Below, piece after piece: positions 59,272-64,000 of a stretch of 64,000 nt of DNA; position 1 is the first letter of the stretch; each line of letters starts with the position of its first letter. Source of the DNA: an uncultured Thermoguttaceae bacterium (GTDB lineage Bacteria > Planctomycetota > Planctomycetia > Pirellulales > Thermoguttaceae). A program made the position numbers and the translations under genes. The notes under the pieces were generated by a model. That model had not been told where the DNA came from and did not search any database. It saw only the letters and a list, made by a program, of their open reading frames with translations. The stretch covers positions 1-64,000 of the forward strand of contig CALFBP010000060.1 in the NCBI GenBank assembly GCA_937951625.1. The letters are read 5' to 3'.

Positions 59272-60555
59272 ATGCGATTGATTCTTTTGGACTTACCCTC
59301 TCCCAAACGAGTTCAGTTTTATCCCTTAGCGCTGTGCCGCCCAATCTGGGAATTGCGGTGTGGCATGTCGTCGTTGGGGGAGAAATTGGTGGCCAAAACG
59401 GGCGTGCGCGATGTGGCGTGCTTCGTGCCGGAATACATGGCCGAGTCTTATCGGGCCAAGACGCCCTGGCCGGTGAATGATCTCCAGTCGTTGAAAGGCG
59501 ACGATCTGCTGCTGGTGTCGGGCAGAGTGAAAGCCGCCGGGCTGGACATGATGCCGCAAGGGCCAAGCCAAGCCGTGTTTCTGCCCGATGGCGAGTGCCT
59601 CCTGGCCCGGATTACCCGGGAGGACGCGGCTAAACTGGACGCCTCGTCGATCGAGGCCTTTTTGGCATCGGCTCGGAGTTCCCTTCCCGCGGCGGCCCTC
59701 GACGTGCCGACGTGGAACTACACCTGGGACCTGATCCTCGCCAACCCAGCGCAACTGATCGAGGATTACAAAAAGGCGGGACGCAGCGGCATCGAAGGTA
59801 CGGTGGAACAGCCCAATGCCATCCGCGGCAGCGCCAAAGACGTGTACGTGGCCCACGGGGCGGTCGTGCATCCCATGGTCGTGCTCGATGCGGCGGCAGG
59901 GCCGATCTATCTCGACGAGGGCGTCGTGGTCCACCCCTTTACCCGCATCGAAGGGCCTGCCTACATCGGCAAGCATTCGATCCTGCTCGGGGCCAAATGT
60001 CGCGAAGGGAACTCGATCGGGCCGATGTGCCGGGTAGGCGGCGAAGTCGAGGAATCGATCATCCAGGGCTATTCCAACAAGTATCATGATGGATTTCTGG
60101 GACATGCCTATGTCGGCGAGTGGGTGAACCTTGGTGCGCTGACCACCAACAGCGACCTGAAAAACGATTACTCCAGCGTTTCGATCATCCTCGACGGCCA
60201 CACGCCCATCGACACCGGCTCCACCAAAGTCGGCGCACTGATCGGCGATCACACGAAGACGTCGATCGGGACCCTATTGAACACGGGCGCTTATGTCGGG
60301 GCCATGGCCCTGATCGCCGCGACCGGGCGACTCCTGCCGAAGTTCCTGCCCTCGTTCGCCTGGTATCTGGAAGGCGTAGTGACGAAGGGCTTTGGAAAAA
60401 ACAAATTGTATGAAACCGCCAAAGTGGCCATGAGCCGTCGCAAATGCGAATGGACGGCCGCCGAGCAGGCGATGTGGGACGAAATCTTCCAGCTCACCGC
60501 CCCGGAACGCAATGAGGCCATCAAGAAGGGTCGGCGGACCTTGGCGGGAACCTGA
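59272..60555 (+). CDS. GlmU-like sugar nucleotidyltransferase of the alternative ('alt_bact_glmU'-type) family with left-handed beta-helix
   Basis: 'MRLILLDLPSPKRVQFYPLALCRPIWELRCGMSSLGEKL' N-terminus without a GxGTRM signature; beta-helix 'GPAYIGKHSILLGAKCREGNSIGPMCRVGGEVEESIIQGYSNKYHDGFLGHAYVGEWVNLGALTTNSDLKNDY'. Confidence 0.8.
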   Translation: MRLILLDLPSPKRVQFYPLALCRPIWELRCGMSSLGEKLVAKTGVRDVACFVPEYMAESYRAKTPWPVNDLQSLKGDDLLLVSGRVKAAGLDMMPQGPSQAVFLPDGECLLARITREDAAKLDASSIEAFLASARSSLPAAALDVPTWNYTWDLILANPAQLIEDYKKAGRSGIEGTVEQPNAIRGSAKDVYVAHGAVVHPMVVLDAAAGPIYLDEGVVVHPFTRIEGPAYIGKHSILLGAKCREGNSIGPMCRVGGEVEESIIQGYSNKYHDGFLGHAYVGEWVNLGALTTNSDLKNDYSSVSIILDGHTPIDTGSTKVGALIGDHTKTSIGTLLNTGAYVGAMALIAATGRLLPKFLPSFAWYLEGVVTKGFGKNKLYETAKVAMSRRKCEWTAAEQAMWDEIFQLTAPERNEAIKKGRRTLAGT

Positions 60556-60646
60556 ATTGCGCATCTAGTTGTCACCGAAGCTTGGATGCGGGGTCCCTCG
60601 GGGACTCCCGAACACTGCTTACCAACCTGATACGTGGAGGCATTTC

Positions 60647-60901
60647 ATGGCGACGATCGAAGAACGGGTCAAGGCAGTCACCGCCCGCGTCTTGCGGCTG
60701 AATCCCGACGACATCAAGCCCGAGCATCATTTTGCCCGCGACCTGGGGGCGGAAAGCATCCAGTCGGTCGAACTGGTGGCGAATTTCGAGGAGGAATTCG
60801 GCATCGAGATGGACGAAGACGCGGCCCTGTCGGTATCGACGGTGGGCGAAGCGGTAAAATTCATCGCCGAAGTGTGCAAGCAGCAGGGGGTCTCGGCGTA
60901 G
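60647..60901 (+). CDS. Acyl carrier protein
   Basis: 84 aa 'MATIEERVKAVTARVLRLNPDDIKPEHHFARDLGAESIQSVELVANFEEEFGIEMDEDAALSVSTVGEAVKFI', with phosphopantetheine-type Ser in GAESIQSVEL. Confidence 0.95.
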   Translation: MATIEERVKAVTARVLRLNPDDIKPEHHFARDLGAESIQSVELVANFEEEFGIEMDEDAALSVSTVGEAVKFIAEVCKQQGVSA

Positions 60902-61020
60902 GGCGCGTGACGACGTGCCCGGTGAGCCGCCGCCACCCCTGGGCCGCCCCACTTCAACCGACATCACCCTCCGGCATCCCTGCCCTAGGACCGCATCCCA
61001 TTCGACGAAAGGCGCTATCC

Positions 61021-62433
61021 ATGACCGAAATCGCCAAGGCCAACAACACGAAAATCTCTTTCCCGTTGATCGATCGAACGGAACCCAATCTTCTCGAGGA
61101 AACTTTCAACTACAGCTTGCCGCCGTTGATCCGCTTCGACGGCCCGATTGTCGAGTACATCGACGGCAAGCCAGTGACCTTCGACCCGCAAACGCTCAAG
61201 ACCCGCGACCTGGTCATCACCGACACCACCTTTCGCGACGGCCAGCAGTCGCGTCCCCCGTACACCATCGAACAGATGGTGCATATTTACGATTTGCTCT
61301 CGAAGCTGGGGGGGCCCAACGGCATCATCCGCCAAACGGAGTTTTTCCTCTACACCAAGAATGACCGAGAGACGCTGGATCGTTGCCGGGCCCTGGGCCA
61401 TCGCTACCCGGAGTGTACCGGCTGGATTCGCGCCAACACGATGGACGACTTCCGCCTGGTGCAGGAGGCTGGCTTGGCGGAGACGGGCATGTTGACAAGC
61501 TGTTCGGACTACCACATCTTCAACAAACTCAAGTTCAAGAGCCGCAAGGAGTGCATGGACCGCTACTGCCAGGTGGTCGATGCGGCCTTCGAAGCCGGTA
61601 TCCGGCCCCGCTGTCACCTGGAGGACGTGACCCGGGCCGACATCGAGGGTTTCGTGCTCCCCTTCGTCGAGCGGCTGATGCGGATGAGCGAGCAGGTTCC
61701 GGATCACCTTTCGGTGAAGATCCGGCTTTGCGATACGATGGGCTTCGGCTTGAGTTATCCCGGCGTGGAACTGCCCCGAAGCATCCCGAAGCTGGTCTAC
61801 AAGCTCCACCGCGAGGTCGGCGTACCCAGCGAGCGGCTGGAGTGGCACGGGCACAACGATTTCCATAAGGTCCACATCAATGGCGCGACCGCCTGGCTCT
61901 ACGGCTGCGATGCACTCAATACGACCCTTTTCGGCTTCGGCGAGCGGACCGGTAATCCGCCCTTGGAGGCCGCTGTGTTCGAATACATCGCCCTTCGTGG
62001 CGAGCTGAGCGGCATCCGCACCGAACTGATCACCGAGCTAGCCGATTACATGCGGTCGATCGGGATGCCTATTCCCGACAACTATCCGTTTGTGGGCCGC
62101 TGCTTCAACACGACCTCGGCCGGGATCCACGCGGGCGGGTTGCGCCAGGACGAACGCATCTACAATATTTTCGACACCACCGCCCTGCTGGGCCGTCCGC
62201 CGCGGGTCGCCATCACCGACAAGACCGGCGCCGATGGCGTGACCCTTTGGGTCAACGAGTTTTTCGGCCTGAAAGGTGCCGATCGCATCAGCAAGATCAA
62301 GGTCCATAAGCTCGCCCGTTGGGTCATGGATCAGTACGAGGTCCACGGGCGATTGACCGCCATCAGCGATCAGGAACTCGAGGCCAAGACCCGCGAATTG
62401 CTGCCCGAACTCTGGGCCAAGTTTCGCGGCTAA
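61021..62433 (+). CDS. DRE-TIM condensing enzyme (Re-citrate synthase / isopropylmalate synthase-like)
   Basis: 'DTTFRDGQQSRPPYTIEQMVHIYDLLSKLGGPNGIIRQTEFFLYTKNDRET', 'HGHNDFHKVHINGATAWLYGCDALNTTLFGFGERTGNPPLEA', 'SAGIHAGGL'. ATG at 61021. Confidence 0.85.
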   Translation: MTEIAKANNTKISFPLIDRTEPNLLEETFNYSLPPLIRFDGPIVEYIDGKPVTFDPQTLKTRDLVITDTTFRDGQQSRPPYTIEQMVHIYDLLSKLGGPNGIIRQTEFFLYTKNDRETLDRCRALGHRYPECTGWIRANTMDDFRLVQEAGLAETGMLTSCSDYHIFNKLKFKSRKECMDRYCQVVDAAFEAGIRPRCHLEDVTRADIEGFVLPFVERLMRMSEQVPDHLSVKIRLCDTMGFGLSYPGVELPRSIPKLVYKLHREVGVPSERLEWHGHNDFHKVHINGATAWLYGCDALNTTLFGFGERTGNPPLEAAVFEYIALRGELSGIRTELITELADYMRSIGMPIPDNYPFVGRCFNTTSAGIHAGGLRQDERIYNIFDTTALLGRPPRVAITDKTGADGVTLWVNEFFGLKGADRISKIKVHKLARWVMDQYEVHGRLTAISDQELEAKTRELLPELWAKFRG

Positions 62434-62605
62434 AGAGCGTTCCCGCGGAAATAGCGAACACGACCTGCTTGTCCCGAGCGGCGCTGGGGGGCGACCTGTT
62501 TCATCAGCCGCACATGCCAGAGCCTTAGCCGAGCGGGGCGTGCGATTGCTGTATGCAAGTTGATCCTAACACGCTCCCTCATCCCCGCCGTGAGGAAACT
62601 TTCTC

Positions 62606-64000
62606 ATGAAGACTTCAGCGATCTTTGTTCGCCGCTCCGTGAACGGTCAGGCTGTGCCACGTCGTGGCGTGTGGAAGCTTTTGCCGGTCGCAGGAATCGC
62701 CTTCGCGCTGTTTGGCGGGGAGGCCGCGGCGACGGACGTGGGGCTAGAGGAGGCATTTCGCACCCCGCCTCATGCCGCGAAGCCTTGGGCCTACTGGTGG
62801 TGGCTCAACGCCAACGTGACCCGCTCCTCGATCACCCGAGACTTGGAAGAAATGAAACACAAGGGGCTGGGCGGGTTTTTGCTGTTCGACGTCACGGCCT
62901 ACGGCCAACACTTGGTGCCGTCGCCACCGCGAAAGATCGAGTTCATGAGCCAGCCCTGGCGGGCGTTGGTCAAGCACGCCATGCAGGAGGCCCATCGGTT
63001 GGGCCTCGAGATGAGCATTAATCTCAGCACGTGTGGCGGGGCCCTTCGCGCCCCGTGGAAAACCGGGTCGCAGGCCCCGAAGGTCCTCGTCTGGTCCGCC
63101 GTGGACGTGACCGGCCCAAGGCGGGTGACGCTGGCGGTGGCGCGTCAGCGCGGGCCGGAGGCTTGGGACGCGGCCTTGGTGGCGGCCCGAATCCCAGCCG
63201 ATGCTCCAGCCCTTGCCGCCCCCCCAGAGGCCAATAAGCAGGAGATTCGGTTTTCCAACGATCCCGCGTCATGGCGGGAAGCGACCTTTCGCGGGTCAGG
63301 CCCGCACGCGGCCCACGACGCTAAAGCTGAGGCGATCACGGCCCTGGAGGTCGTCGATGTGACGGATCGCCTGGATGCTGGCGGCCGACTCGTTTGGGAC
63401 GTGCCCGAGGGGCGATGGCGGGTCTTCCGCTTTCTCTACACCGTTGCCAAGGACGCCGAGTCTGACGTCGACATGCTGGACGCCGCCGCCGTGGAATCTT
63501 TTTTCAACAAGATGGGCGGGGCGATTCTCGAAGACGCCGGTCCCCTGGTGGGCAAGACGTTGACCCATTTCTACAGCGTAAGCTGGGAAGGCGCCATCCC
63601 CACGTGGACCGTGGATTTCGATCGCCATTTTGAGCGTTATCGCGGCTACTCGCTGCGGCCCTACCTCCCGGTGCTCGCGGGGCTCACCGTCGGCAGCCCT
63701 GAGGTCTCCCAGCGTTTCCTCCGCGACTTCGGCCGCACCCTGGCCGATTGCTTCATGGACCATTGCTACGCCAAGCTGGGCGCGTTGTGCCATCGGGTGG
63801 GGCTGAAGTGGCACTCGGAGTCGGGCGGGCCCTGGCGTCGCGACACGCCCTTGTTCGCCTACGCCGACGCGCTGGAGTTCTGGGGCCGCAACGACATGCC
63901 GCAAGGCGAATTCTGGTGGCCGGGCAAGGCGGAGATCGGCCGCAGCAACGCCATTCAAGCCGCGATGGCCGCTCACATTTATGGCCGCCCCTTGGCCTCG
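62606..64000 (+). CDS. GH106-like secreted glycoside hydrolase, truncated by window end
   Basis: Manual translation from the ATG at 62606 is open for 465 codons to 64000 with no stop. Signal-like N-terminus, then 'FRTPPHAAKPWAYWWWLNANVTRSSITRDLEEMKHKGLGGFLLFDV'. Not in the ORF track, presumably because no stop falls inside the window. Confidence 0.85.
   Translation, partial: MKTSAIFVRRSVNGQAVPRRGVWKLLPVAGIAFALFGGEAAATDVGLEEAFRTPPHAAKPWAYWWWLNANVTRSSITRDLEEMKHKGLGGFLLFDVTAYGQHLVPSPPRKIEFMSQPWRALVKHAMQEAHRLGLEMSINLSTCGGALRAPWKTGSQAPKVLVWSAVDVTGPRRVTLAVARQRGPEAWDAALVAARIPADAPALAAPPEANKQEIRFSNDPASWREATFRGSGPHAAHDAKAEAITALEVVDVTDRLDAGGRLVWDVPEGRWRVFRFLYTVAKDAESDVDMLDAAAVESFFNKMGGAILEDAGPLVGKTLTHFYSVSWEGAIPTWTVDFDRHFERYRGYSLRPYLPVLAGLTVGSPEVSQRFLRDFGRTLADCFMDHCYAKLGALCHRVGLKWHSESGGPWRRDTPLFAYADALEFWGRNDMPQGEFWWPGKAEIGRSNAIQAAMAAHIYGRPLAS

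Noticed and set aside
1-64000. CRISPR arrays, tRNAs, rRNA, prophage or complete toxin-antitoxin systems
   Set aside because: No regularly spaced repeats, tRNA-like T-loop patterns, phage genes or intact TA pair were seen by reading. A tRNAscan/Infernal run would be needed to exclude small RNAs.

Overview
This is a high-GC window. It is most likely from a planctomycete of Pirellulales type: this is inferred from the prenyltransferase-repeat membrane protein, the Hanks-type kinase N-terminal extension, DapL, the HEAT/TPR multiheme cytochrome and several GH-like secreted enzymes. About 42 protein-coding genes can be supported. Confident housekeeping genes are thiC, dapL, a glutamate dehydrogenase, rho, pdxJ, dapA, nagB, an acyl carrier protein and an ECF sigma factor. 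Accessory content includes a polysaccharide cluster (18.2-23.4 kb) with a dyad-containing divergent promoter region, a MoxR-ATPase/VWA pair, a GH130-GT4/toroid-GH130 cluster, an octaheme cytochrome paired with a Cys-rich regulator, an 'alt' GlmU-like gene beside nagB, and an ACP gene beside a Re-citrate-synthase-like condensing enzyme. The last 1.4 kb is an open, unlisted CDS (GH106-like) that runs off the window. I saw no tRNA, rRNA or CRISPR array by reading. All family names come from reading the translations. No database search was run.
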